A stretch of DNA of 37,132 nt from a virus. The notes beneath the pieces are model-generated. The model was not told the origin of the DNA. It did no database searches and saw only the letters and a list, made by a program, of their open reading frames with translations. This document shows, in pieces, positions 31,438 to 37,132 of this stretch. The translations under genes and the position numbers were made by a program. Numbering within the stretch: the first letter of the stretch is position 1; the number at the start of each line of letters is the position of its first letter. The stretch covers positions 1 to 37,132 of the IMG/VR virus record IMGVR_UViG_3300046692_000313. One strand, given 5' to 3'.

Positions 31438-31605
31438 TCAAGCAAATTCTGCCATATCAATGGAGCGCCTGACCGATTCCTTGGTGCCATTCTCTTGTTC
31501 GGGTGCATTTCCGTAAACGAAACTGATCCGCTGAGCCTCGATTTCCTCGTGCGACATGCGATAGTCTTTGAGACTTTCAAGCGCTTTTTTGAGTTCCTCG
31601 GACAT
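31438..31605 (-). CDS. Small protein upstream of fic, candidate Fic antitoxin
   Basis: The protein has 55 aa, ATG at 31605 with an ideal AAGGAG site seven bases before it. Its sequence is MSEELKKALESLKDYRMSHE, then EIEAQRISFVYGNAPEQENG, then TKESVRRSIDMAEFA. The stretch ISFVYGN (27-33) resembles the (S/T)xxxE(G/N) inhibitory motif of VbhA-like Fic antitoxins, with Gly at the Glu position. Coding is supported by the ribosome site, by position directly before fic on the same strand, and by the terminator after it. As Fic inhibitors are usually small proteins encoded directly upstream, an antitoxin role is likely. Confidence 0.75.
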   Translation of the reverse strand: MSEELKKALESLKDYRMSHEEIEAQRISFVYGNAPEQENGTKESVRRSIDMAEFA

Positions 31606-31892
31606 GCGTTTCTCCTTGGCTAGCCCCTGTTCACCAACGAAAGAAGAGATAAACTGTTCCGGTTAAGGAATTGCTACCAGCACCCCGCTGAACGGCCACT
31701 CTCTCGCTCTCGATTGCCCCCACCTATGTGAACGGCATAGTCGAAGCAATACAACGACGCGGAGAATGCAAAATAAACCTGTCAAGTCCTTGATCGCGTT
31801 TTTTTACTTATTCTCTTCGATATGTGGCGAGCGGTAGGTGTTGACGACGCGCCCCTAACCATGGCACTGGGCGGACGTCTCGCACAGACCGT
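31606..31892. other. Gene-free region between fic module and attachment site
   Basis: No frame with convincing codon use was found on either strand. Composition is more AT-rich than the genes, with a T7 run at 31799-31805. It must contain the promoter of the fic module on the minus strand, but no clear boxes could be fixed. Confidence 0.5.
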
Positions 31893-32023
31893 TGTAAAAC
31901 GAACTGTAAAACGCCAGACGTCAATGTCCATAAGTCATTGAAAAGCGGGTATAGCTCAATGGTAGAGCACTAGCCTTCCAAGCTCTCTAAAATCCAGTGA
32001 GTGCGGCGCCTTTGCTGTAAAAT
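31893..32023. other. attP: Probable phage attachment site (attP) with 5' half of tRNA-Gly(TCC)
   Basis: 31945-31984 reads as the 5' half of a tRNA-Gly: acceptor strand GCGGGTA, D-arm GCTCAATGGTAGAGC, and the anticodon arm with loop CTTCCAA (anticodon TCC). After GCT the sequence leaves the tRNA: no T-arm or 3' acceptor strand follows. On both sides are TGTAAAA elements, at 31893 and 31905 on the left (12 bases apart) and at 32016 on the right, as expected for integrase arm sites. Crossover in the anticodon loop of a host tRNA-Gly gene is inferred. Confidence 0.7.
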
Positions 32024-32152
32024 GGCGAATTATGCACTCCTGCTTTTTCAACATGATAGAACTGGTCCGTAAACCATATGAGACGCTGAACGGCGCTTCA
32101 AATAATCTGAACAATCCTGTTTTCTACATAGCAGCACTCTGCCCGATCGCTG

Positions 32153-32257
32153 ATGAGACCTGTGCGCGGGGCGAGCCACCAAACCTTTAAGATGGCCCTG
32201 AAATACGCCACCCAGCGCCTGCGCGCGAAAGCCGCGATGGAAAAGATGCAAGCATAG
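32153..32257 (+). pseudogene. 34-codon open frame, possible gene remnant
   Basis: A short frame between attP and the S24 fragment, ending KMALKYATQRLRAKAAMEKMQA in reading order. The basic helical end looks like real protein sequence, but there is no ribosome site and no longer context. It may be the tail of a damaged small gene. Low certainty. Confidence 0.25.
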
Positions 32258-32326
32258 CCAGCTTTTCAACTGCATCGCTCATCGGAGATCAGACGTAACG
32301 ATGGCATCACCGCAGGAACGACCGCC

Positions 32327-32608
32327 GTGGCGCGAACAATGCAGGAACACCGAATTATAGGCGGGAGGGGATTTTGTCCGCTGCCTGGCGATATTGTGAT
32401 GATCGAGACGACCAAGAACATGCTCAACATGCAGGATCGGGTCTATGCGGCCGCTGTCAACGGAGCTGCCGCGATCAAGCGACTGCGGGTTGAGAAAGAG
32501 CGCAAGATCATGGTCGTGTCCGACAATCCGCACGTCGAGAATTACACGATTGATGCGGCTGATGTCGTGATCCACGGGCGCGTCGTTTGGTTCAGCCGCG
32601 AGCTTTAA
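32327..32608 (+). pseudogene. Truncated S24 (LexA/CI-like) repressor, C-terminal part only
   Basis: The frame gives about 93 aa. From LPGDIVMIETTKN onward it follows the C-terminal half of S24 repressors: AAIKRLRVEKERKIMVVSDNPHVENYTIDAADVVIHGRVVWFSREL, with the catalytic Lys in IKRL and the SDNP...Y..I....V.IIGRVVW signature. The Ser motif and the whole helix-turn-helix are absent, and the first dozen residues do not fit. It is most likely a relic of another prophage repressor gene beside the attachment site. A residual role as dimerisation partner of S24 proteins is conceivable but not shown. Confidence 0.75.
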
Positions 32609-32679
32609 GGCTGTCCGTATTCCTATCGTAGCTGTGGATAAGTGGGGTTCTGGTTCACGGAACTTTAAGCTAGCGCAGG

Positions 32680-32698
32680 CTATGTCACCTTGACATAG
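32680..32698. promoter_or_regulatory. Perfect operator palindrome of the MerR/PIN module
   Basis: CTATGTCA-CCT-TGACATAG, eight-base arms with a three-base centre, ends eight bases before the ATG at 32707. It overlaps the ribosome-site region and is a clear binding site for a dimeric regulator, most likely the MerR-like protein encoded just behind it (autoregulation). Confidence 0.8.
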
Positions 32699-32706
32699 AG
32701 GGTATC

Positions 32707-33342
32707 ATGGACCGGGCAATTGTTGGAGCATTCAGTGAAGAGCAGGTGGCTAAACTCACCGGACTTTCGCGTGCCCAGCTTCGGCAATGGAACCGAAACG
32801 GCTTCATCCGACCATCGTTCAAGGCCAGCGATGATGCCCGCAAGCCATACAATTACATCTATTCGTTCACGGATCTGCTGAAGCTGAGGGTTTTGAACCA
32901 GCTGCGCAATAGGCACGGCGTTTCGATGCAGGAACTCCGCAAGGTTGAACGCTCTCTCGATCACCTTGGCGATGACAAGTGGACAAAGCAGAAGCTTTGG
33001 GTGTCGAACCGCAAGGTGGTTTTCAACGAGCCCGAATCGCTCCGCAAGCGCGAAATTTCGAGTAAGCAGTTCGTCGCTGAAATCGCGTTGGAGGTCGTTA
33101 CGTCGGATGCGCGTGAAGACATCCGTCGCCTGAATGACCGTGATGAAGAAGCGGTGGGTCAGGTCGTAAAACGCCGGCACGTCCATTCGTCCGAGCCAGT
33201 GTTCGCCGGCACCAGGATACCAGTGGCGGCGATCGTGGATTATATCGAGGCTGGGTATTCCAATGAGCAAATCATTGGACAATTCCCCGCCTTGCGTGAT
33301 GGCGACATAGAGGCTGCTCGTCTAATGCCTGAGGCTGCTTGA
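32707..33342 (+). CDS. MerR-like / DUF433 antitoxin
   Basis: The protein has 211 aa, ATG at 32707 with AGAGGG in front. Residues 8-80 are a MerR-type winged helix (FSEEQVAKLTGLSRAQLRQWNRNGFIRPSF, YSFTDLLKLRVLNQLRNRHGVSMQELRKVE). Residues about 155-205 are a DUF433 domain (VFAGTRIPVAAIVDYIEAGYSNEQIIGQFPALRDGDIEAA). DUF433 proteins are antitoxins paired with PIN-like DUF5615 toxins, and here such a toxin follows with a TTGA overlap. The MerR domain probably binds the palindrome at 32680-32698. The module is complete and looks functional. Confidence 0.9.
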   Translation: MDRAIVGAFSEEQVAKLTGLSRAQLRQWNRNGFIRPSFKASDDARKPYNYIYSFTDLLKLRVLNQLRNRHGVSMQELRKVERSLDHLGDDKWTKQKLWVSNRKVVFNEPESLRKREISSKQFVAEIALEVVTSDAREDIRRLNDRDEEAVGQVVKRRHVHSSEPVFAGTRIPVAAIVDYIEAGYSNEQIIGQFPALRDGDIEAARLMPEAA

Positions 33343-33740
33343 CCCGGAAGAAGGTTTGTATTCCCTTTTTCACCGACAACGACGTCCCGGACGATGTTGG
33401 TGAATTTCTCCGCGATTCCGGCCATGACCTGACCCGGCTGAGGGATGTCATGCTCGACAGTTCAGCAGACCCTGTGGTGGCAGCAGCTTGTCGTCGGGGT
33501 GGATTGATTTTGATCACGCACAACGTCAAGCATTTCCGCGCCATCGTGAAAGATCATCAGGTTACTCGCGGTGAAGTCGACACGTTGAATCGCATTGAGA
33601 TGGGGTGCCGGCAAATTCGCTCACGCGCGCGTATCGAAGCCGCCCTATCTGTCATAGAGGCTGAGTGGTCACGATCCGAAACGCAGAAAACGGGAATACG
33701 TCTTTGGATTGGCGATGAGGTTATCCGCATCCACCGCTGA
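33339..33740 (+). CDS. PIN-like (DUF5615) toxin
   Basis: The protein has 133 aa from TTG at 33339, which overlaps the antitoxin stop (TTGA), so it is translated by coupling. Motifs of the PIN-like fold: FFTDNDVPDDVGEFLRDSGHDLTRLRD (acidic Asp pair at the N-terminus), DPVVAAACRRGGLILITHNVKHF (T-H/N motif). The C-terminal 40 residues are variable. Members are predicted ribonucleases that act with DUF433 antitoxins. In a prophage the pair may serve stabilisation or defence. Confidence 0.85.
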   Translation: MTRKKVCIPFFTDNDVPDDVGEFLRDSGHDLTRLRDVMLDSSADPVVAAACRRGGLILITHNVKHFRAIVKDHQVTRGEVDTLNRIEMGCRQIRSRARIEAALSVIEAEWSRSETQKTGIRLWIGDEVIRIHR

Positions 33741-33761
33741 TATTTTGAGATCCCCCGACGG

Positions 33762-33784
33762 CCCCGCCCGACCAGCTCGCGGGG
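33762..33784 (+). terminator. Weak hairpin after the toxin gene
   Basis: CCCCGC with GCGGGG, loop of 11 bases, followed on the plus strand by GGTTTCC. It lies between the convergent toxin (stop 33740) and Rz1-like gene (stop 33819). The U-run is short, so its strength is uncertain. Confidence 0.4.
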
Positions 33785-33818
33785 GGTTTCCGAATGGCCT
33801 GCGAACTTTTCTGCCTGT

Positions 33819-34055
33819 TTATCGATCGCCACCCTTCCCCGCATTGAACGCCTCCACCTTCGCCCGCGCGGCGTTGTAGGCGTTCACCGCGCCGGCATGG
33901 CGCACCTGGCATTCCAGATAGTCAGGGATGTCCTGCGTCATCACCGTCACCAGCTGGCCCAGCGCCGGCCCCGGTATCGGCTGCAGGTTGAGGCAGGGCG
34001 CAGACAATTCCGCCGGCAGCGGTGGCGGCACAGGCGCTTGCCGCTCTGGCGGCAT
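33819..34055 (-). CDS. Rz1-like outer spanin frame without signal peptide
   Basis: The frame gives 78 aa and lies in the +1 frame relative to Rz, overlapping its 3' end by 134 bases, as Rz1 does in lambda. A Pro-rich part (RQAPVPPPLPAELSAPCLNLQPIPG) and a conserved end (MTQDIPDYLECQVRHAGAVNAYNAARAKVEAF) match the mature part of Rz1/LysC-type lipoproteins. A TGA lies directly before the ATG, so no signal peptide or lipobox can be encoded upstream in this frame. Either the start codon used is different, the domain is reached by frameshift from Rz, or the outer spanin is degenerate. Confidence 0.7.
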   Translation of the reverse strand: MPPERQAPVPPPLPAELSAPCLNLQPIPGPALGQLVTVMTQDIPDYLECQVRHAGAVNAYNAARAKVEAFNAGKGGDR

Positions 34056-34401
34056 TCATGGCGTCGAGCAGCTGCACAGACACGCCAGCAGCAGGATCGG
34101 AATAGCGCGCATTGCTTGCGATCTCCTTCGTCAATGTGGGTTGCACGATGGTGCGATTGATTTGCCTGATGCCGGCGACCTGGGCACCGACGGTCCGGCC
34201 GATCGCCGCGATCTCCGCCGCCATCGCCGCCTCGCTGTCCCGGCGCGCGCGCACGATCATGGTGGCCGTCACCATGCGCTCATAGGCGGCATCCTTCTTC
34301 GCCCGCGCATAGCCGCGATGGTCGATCCATCCGATCGCACCCAGCACGGCTGCGACGACCAGGACATGCGGCAGGATACGGATAAGCCATGCCGGCATCA
34401 C
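33922..34401 (-). CDS. Rz-like inner membrane spanin
   Basis: The protein has 159 aa, start overlapping the holin stop (ATGA, 34398-34401). Residues 7-25 are a single membrane helix (IRILPHVLVVAAVLGAIGWI). The periplasmic part is an alpha-helical rod (YERMVTATMIVRARRDSEAAMAAEIAAIGRTVGAQVAGIRQ) followed by the typical YSDPAAGVSVQLLDAMNAAR end. The last 40 residues (CAATAAGGIVCALPQPAADTGAGAG...) look like the shadow of the overlapping Rz1 frame. With the outer spanin it would fuse the two membranes at lysis. Confidence 0.85.
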   Translation of the reverse strand: MMPAWLIRILPHVLVVAAVLGAIGWIDHRGYARAKKDAAYERMVTATMIVRARRDSEAAMAAEIAAIGRTVGAQVAGIRQINRTIVQPTLTKEIASNARYSDPAAGVSVQLLDAMNAARAASACAATAAGGIVCALPQPAADTGAGAGPAGDGDDAGHP

Positions 34402-34742
34402 TGCTCTCCCTTCGTCACTGTCACCTGATCACCGTCGCGAATCGGCGCCGGCGCGTCATCCCCGCCGCCGGTCGCGCCGAAGCCCGATCCGCCGGGCAGG
34501 TCGACCCGGAAGCTCTTGAGCGCCACCACCATCGCAAAGCCCAGCGACGGCACGCCCAGCAGCAACAGCGCCCCATAGGCGAAATAGGCGAGCGGCCAGA
34601 TCTGCATCAGCCGTTCGGACATCCGCACCAGAGAGGTCAGGCTGCGCCAGCTCAGGATGAAGGCGCCCGCCCCGGCCACCGCCAGCAGGCACAGCGCCAC
34701 CATCATCCGCCAGTCGCGCGGCGGCCAGCCAGGCGGGATCAT
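34398..34742 (-). CDS. Holin-like small membrane protein
   Basis: The protein has 114 aa from the ATG at 34742, overlapping the endolysin stop (ATGA). Two hydrophobic helices: residues 13-30 (MMVALCLLAVAGAGAFIL) and 51-73 (LAYFAYGALLLLGVPSLGFAMVV), with a basic amphipathic loop between and a polar, Gly/Asp-rich C-terminal tail, the plan of a two-helix holin. It is placed between endolysin and Rz in the lysis cassette and is coupled to both, so it probably forms the pores or lesions that release the endolysin. Sequence family is not recognised. Confidence 0.8.
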   Translation of the reverse strand: MIPPGWPPRDWRMMVALCLLAVAGAGAFILSWRSLTSLVRMSERLMQIWPLAYFAYGALLLLGVPSLGFAMVVALKSFRVDLPGGSGFGATGGGDDAPAPIRDGDQVTVTKGEQ

Positions 34743-35254
34743 GCCTCGTTCCGCGATACCGGCACGCCGCCGGCCGTCAGCTGCACGGGCTTGCCATAGA
34801 CCGGCCACCCGATCGGCCAGCGCCGCGCGATGCAGCGGCTTTTCTCGATCCGCATGATGGTGACGGCGTCGCCCTGGTTGCCGCCCAGCACATGATAGCA
34901 GCTGGCGTCCTCGCCCACATAAAAGGCGACATGCCCGCCGCCGGCACGCTCGAACACCAGGATCGCGCCGGGCGAAAGCCGTTCGGCCGCAAGATTGGCG
35001 CCCCACGTCGCCCAGGCCGATGCCCGCACGCCCACCTTCATCAGACCCAGGTCGACGCCAGCCTCCTTCAGGCACGCACAGACGAACAGCCCGCACCAGG
35101 GCACGCTATCCGCATTGTAGAGAATGCCCAGGATCCTGACGCCGATCGCCTTCGCCCACCCCATGATGGTCGCGCTGTTGCCGGCGCCGGGCACTTCGCG
35201 CGTGCCCAGCTTCTTCCGCGCGGCGAGCAGCCACGCAGGTTCGGTTGTGTTCAT
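34739..35254 (-). CDS. Endolysin, Cys/His (CHAP/NlpC-like, TIGR02594 type) peptidoglycan hydrolase
   Basis: The protein has 171 aa from ATG 35254; a longer in-frame start at 35314 would read through the terminator hairpin and is rejected. WLLAARKKLGTREVPG is the characteristic opening of the TIGR02594 family; VPWCGLFVCACLKEAG holds the catalytic Cys54; GGGHVAFYVGED holds His108; YHVLGGNQGDAVTI holds the polar third residue (Asn126). It cuts cell-wall peptides or amide bonds at the end of infection. No signal peptide, so it needs the holin encoded next. A terminator lies 15 bases before its start. Confidence 0.92.
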   Translation of the reverse strand: MNTTEPAWLLAARKKLGTREVPGAGNSATIMGWAKAIGVRILGILYNADSVPWCGLFVCACLKEAGVDLGLMKVGVRASAWATWGANLAAERLSPGAILVFERAGGGHVAFYVGEDASCYHVLGGNQGDAVTIMRIEKSRCIARRWPIGWPVYGKPVQLTAGGVPVSRNEA

Positions 35255-35269
35255 GATGGATGTCCCATG

Positions 35270-35292
35270 AAAAAGGGCGCCCGAAGGCGCCC
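35270..35292 (-). terminator. Terminator between esterase and endolysin genes
   Basis: On the minus strand GGGCGCC-TTCG-GGCGCCC followed by five T, a textbook intrinsic terminator with a UUCG loop, 23 bases behind the esterase stop and 15 bases before the endolysin start. Lysis genes would need read-through or antitermination. Confidence 0.9.
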
Positions 35293-35315
35293 CAGATGGC
35301 TGATCGTCGTTCACG

Positions 35316-36641
35316 TCAGCCCGTCACCCGGCGAGCACCCCATGAGGTGAAACGCAGATCGAGCGCCACCGGGACATTCTGTATGAACTTGATGATCAGG
35401 TTGGTGCCCAGGCTTCCACTGGTGACAACCGCTCGCGAAGGCGTCCTCAGCCCCATCTCCAGTGCAGCGGCAGGAAAGGCCGGGGAGACAAGCGTGGTCG
35501 GCCCCCCGTCAATCAGAGCCCATGCGCTGCCGGGGTCAAGCAACACGATGCCAAGCGTCGCGACACCGGTCTGTCCGGCAGCAAGGCTGTAGCGGCACAT
35601 TGCTTCCACCACGTCACCTGCGGCCACCGTGCCGGAAGAGTGCCGAATGCTCAGCTGCGGATCAGCCGCAGTCGGCGTACCGCTCACCTGTACGCGCTGG
35701 CAAACTTTGCCATCGGGCATGGTGCCCTTCGAAAGGGCAACAGTCAGGCCCGTACCGTTACTAAGCGTCGCGACGTGATTGTCAGCCAGCGTCCCCATGC
35801 CGCCGGCATTGCCTGCTGTGCCAGCGCACATCGGGTTGTTATCAAATATGCCGCCAGGGTTGCCGGCCGAATACACGTCGACATTCGAAGACGGCAGGTA
35901 GCTCACGGGGGGATGCCAAGCCTCGATAATGGGCTGGATCATCTTCGCAATCAGATAAGCACCAAGGCCAGACTGATGGACTCCGTCCTTGCTGCGGCCA
36001 TCATCGATGACATCGATCAAAGCTGTGGAGGTCGGATCGAGTACCCATGTTGGCCAGGGATCGACCACGGCGGAATTGCGAACAAAAGACTGCGCCAGCA
36101 GCCAGTTATGGACAGCGATGTGATCGAGCAGGACCTGTCCACTCAGTCGAGAGTCCTGAAATGTTTGGTTGCGCTCGTTCCCCAGTGGTAGCTCAGCCAC
36201 CCAGATGATCCGCTTTCCGGCTAAGTGGACCGCATTCCGGAACGCCGTCATCGCGGCAATCGAGCGGGCGGCGGTGAACGGAGTCGGCTGCGTGCGGTCG
36301 TTGCGCGAGCATAGGTAAATGACCGTTGAAGCCTTGCTTGCCAACACCTGGGGCAGATGCACGTTGTTGACCGCCTCGGTCGTATAGCCACCCGTCGCGA
36401 AATTGTTCGTCGTCGGAAAATAGAAGCGCTGCATCGTGAGCCCGCGCAGGAAGTGCGCGATGCCGTCGCCGCGATAACCGAAGGTCGTTCCGCCGGCCGG
36501 GCCGGTATTCTGCTCGATGCGACTGTCGCCCGCAAAGCAGATCTCCGGCAGTGTGGAAGGGATACCCCGATCGGCGAACAGCTCATCGATGTCCTCACCA
36601 ACATCATCGCTGCGCACCGTCACATAAGTCTTCTGCGCCAT
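35316..36641 (-). CDS. SGNH/GDSL-type esterase, tail-associated
   Basis: The protein has 441 aa from ATG 36641 (GGGAGTGAAG in front); a longer start at 36692 would translate the terminator and is rejected. SGNH signatures: CFAGDSRIEQ (GDS with Ser40), Asn in CSRND (112-115), and the catalytic pair in KDGVHQSGLGAYLIA (Asp219, His222). The C-terminal 200 residues are beta-rich, fibre-like (VDVYSAGNPGG ... LRFTSWGARRV). Such enzymes on phage tails remove acetyl groups from capsule, exopolysaccharide or O-antigen. The gene is flanked on both sides by near-identical terminators, like a cassette. Confidence 0.88.
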   Translation of the reverse strand: MAQKTYVTVRSDDVGEDIDELFADRGIPSTLPEICFAGDSRIEQNTGPAGGTTFGYRGDGIAHFLRGLTMQRFYFPTTNNFATGGYTTEAVNNVHLPQVLASKASTVIYLCSRNDRTQPTPFTAARSIAAMTAFRNAVHLAGKRIIWVAELPLGNERNQTFQDSRLSGQVLLDHIAVHNWLLAQSFVRNSAVVDPWPTWVLDPTSTALIDVIDDGRSKDGVHQSGLGAYLIAKMIQPIIEAWHPPVSYLPSSNVDVYSAGNPGGIFDNNPMCAGTAGNAGGMGTLADNHVATLSNGTGLTVALSKGTMPDGKVCQRVQVSGTPTAADPQLSIRHSSGTVAAGDVVEAMCRYSLAAGQTGVATLGIVLLDPGSAWALIDGGPTTLVSPAFPAAALEMGLRTPSRAVVTSGSLGTNLIIKFIQNVPVALDLRFTSWGARRVTG

Positions 36642-36657
36642 AATCTTCACTCCCACG

Positions 36658-36677
36658 AAAAAAGGCGCCGAAGCGCC
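36658..36677 (-). terminator. Terminator before the esterase gene
   Basis: On the minus strand GGCGC-TTCG-GCGCC followed by six T. It lies 41 bases after the stop of the membrane coiled-coil gene and 16 bases before the esterase ATG. Stem, loop and spacing are almost the same as at 35270-35292. Confidence 0.9.
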
Positions 36678-36718
36678 CGCCATTGTCACCAATCAAACTT
36701 CACATTCGCGCCAAGCGC

Positions 36719-37132
36719 CTACCCGCCGGCCTGCTGCGCCCGGTCCAGCGCCGCCTCCGCCCTTGCCGCGCCGATCTCGAAATCATCGGGGAAGGCCAGC
36801 GCCAATATGCGGTCGGCCTCCGCCAGCGCCCTGTGCTGCGGATCGATGCGGATCAGCGCGGCGGCCAGGTGATTGAAGGCCCGGCGCATCGCCATGTTCT
36901 GCTGCTCCACCTTCTCCAGCCGGCTCTGCGCATCGGCCAGCTGCCGCCGGATCGTCTCGCGGATCTCCTTCCATTGCTGGTCGGCCCGCTCCTCCTGTAC
37001 GTCCAGGCGGGCCGCCCGCCGCTCCGACCATTGCGTCAGCCAATTGATCAGCCAGCGCAGCCCATACAGCCCCCCGCCCAGCCCGGTCGCCCCCGCCGCC
37101 ACCTGCACCGCGTCCTCAAACAGTTTTCCTTC
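36719..37132 (-). CDS. Membrane coiled-coil protein crossing the circle join
   Basis: The full protein has 139 aa when the ends are joined (ATG at 133, stop at 36719). Residues about 10-35 (AVQVAAGATGLGGGLYGLRWLINWL) form one membrane segment. Residues 36-80 are a charged coiled coil (SERRAARLDVQEERADQQWKEIRETIRRQLADAQSRLEKVEQQNMAMRRAFNHL), and the C-terminus is Ala-rich. Position after small tail genes and before the lysis block suggests a late membrane protein, perhaps holin- or spanin-like. The strong holin and Rz candidates nearby make an accessory role more likely. Confidence 0.8.
   Translation of the reverse strand, partial: EGKLFEDAVQVAAGATGLGGGLYGLRWLINWLTQWSERRAARLDVQEERADQQWKEIRETIRRQLADAQSRLEKVEQQNMAMRRAFNHLAAALIRIDPQHRALAEADRILALAFPDDFEIGAARAEAALDRAQQAGG
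37006..37132. repeat. Right copy of 127-bp terminal direct repeat
   Basis: Identical to bases 1-127. Joining the ends once restores an uninterrupted gene of 139 codons with a proper ribosome site, supporting a circular map rather than a duplication. Confidence 0.95.

Noticed and set aside
31423-31623. Plus-strand 66-codon frame in the fic region
   Set aside because: The opposite strand holds a 55-aa gene with an ideal ribosome site; this frame is its complement.
31782-31805. Terminator-like TCAAG-TC-CTTGA followed by T7
   Set aside because: The stem has only five pairs with a two-base loop, which cannot fold in RNA; treated as chance in an AT-rich gap.
31945-31984. Functional tRNA gene
   Set aside because: Only the 5' half is present; T-arm and 3' acceptor strand are missing, so no mature tRNA can be made from the circle.
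33557-33912. Minus-strand frames beyond the Rz1-like gene
   Set aside because: They overlap the well-supported PIN-like toxin gene and have shadow composition.

Overview
The window reads as the complete genome of a temperate, lambda/HK97-like siphovirus of an alphaproteobacterium, most likely a sphingomonad. This rests on four observations: GC-rich codon use throughout, short peptides and small proteins typical of that group (for example GHNGGPPLDE inside the terminase), a tyrosine integrase, and a fragment of a bacterial tRNA-Gly(TCC). The host assignment is inference. The first 127 bases are repeated exactly as the last 127 (1-127 = 37006-37132). The molecule is therefore a circle of 37,005 bp, opened at an arbitrary point inside a gene. 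No complete tRNA, rRNA, CRISPR array or IS element was seen.

Layout. (1) Late genes occupy nearly all of the minus strand from 19.6 kb down to 1, then continue across the circle join from 37.1 kb to 33.8 kb. In transcription order they are HNH endonuclease, a small protein, small and large terminase, portal, prohead protease, major capsid, head-tail connectors and completion proteins, and tail tube. The tail assembly chaperones G/GT follow, with a clear -1 frameshift signal, then the 1623-aa tape measure, a 1120-aa tail tip/fibre protein, two small proteins and a membrane coiled-coil protein. Last come an SGNH esterase-type tail protein, endolysin, holin, and Rz plus Rz1-like spanins. One gene, a TM2/zinc-ribbon moron, is inserted on the opposite strand between the chaperones and the tape measure. 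(2) Leftward early genes (25.5 to 20.5 kb, minus) hold a first small gene, an XRE regulator, a DnaB-type helicase, an initiator-like protein with iterons inside its gene, two unknown proteins (one placed like a late-gene regulator), and a ParDE-type toxin-antitoxin pair. (3) The immunity region (25.4 to 26.45 kb) has an S24-type repressor flanked by five copies of a 15-bp operator, three on the left and two on the right. (4) The rightward block (26.5 to 30.7 kb, plus) holds seven small unknown genes in a tight operon ending in the integrase. (5) The accessory/attachment region (30.7 to 33.8 kb) carries a Fic protein with an unlisted 55-aa upstream partner and a hairpin between them, and an attP-like region containing a 5' tRNA-Gly half flanked by TGTAAAA repeats. 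It also carries a truncated second S24 repressor and a MerR/DUF433 plus PIN-like toxin-antitoxin pair with a perfect operator palindrome.

How it works together (inference). The repressor closes a leftward promoter (TTGCAA-N17-TATCGT) and a rightward promoter through the shared operators. Release gives replication to the left and the unknown/integrase operon to the right. A regulator encoded just before the late block (20552-21199) could allow read-through of the terminators before the HNH gene, before the esterase gene and before the lysis genes. The repressor lacks the usual catalytic lysine and Ala-Gly cleavage site, so induction may not depend on RecA self-cleavage. Three toxin-antitoxin-like modules in 37 kb is a high load and suggests lysogen stabilisation or phage competition.
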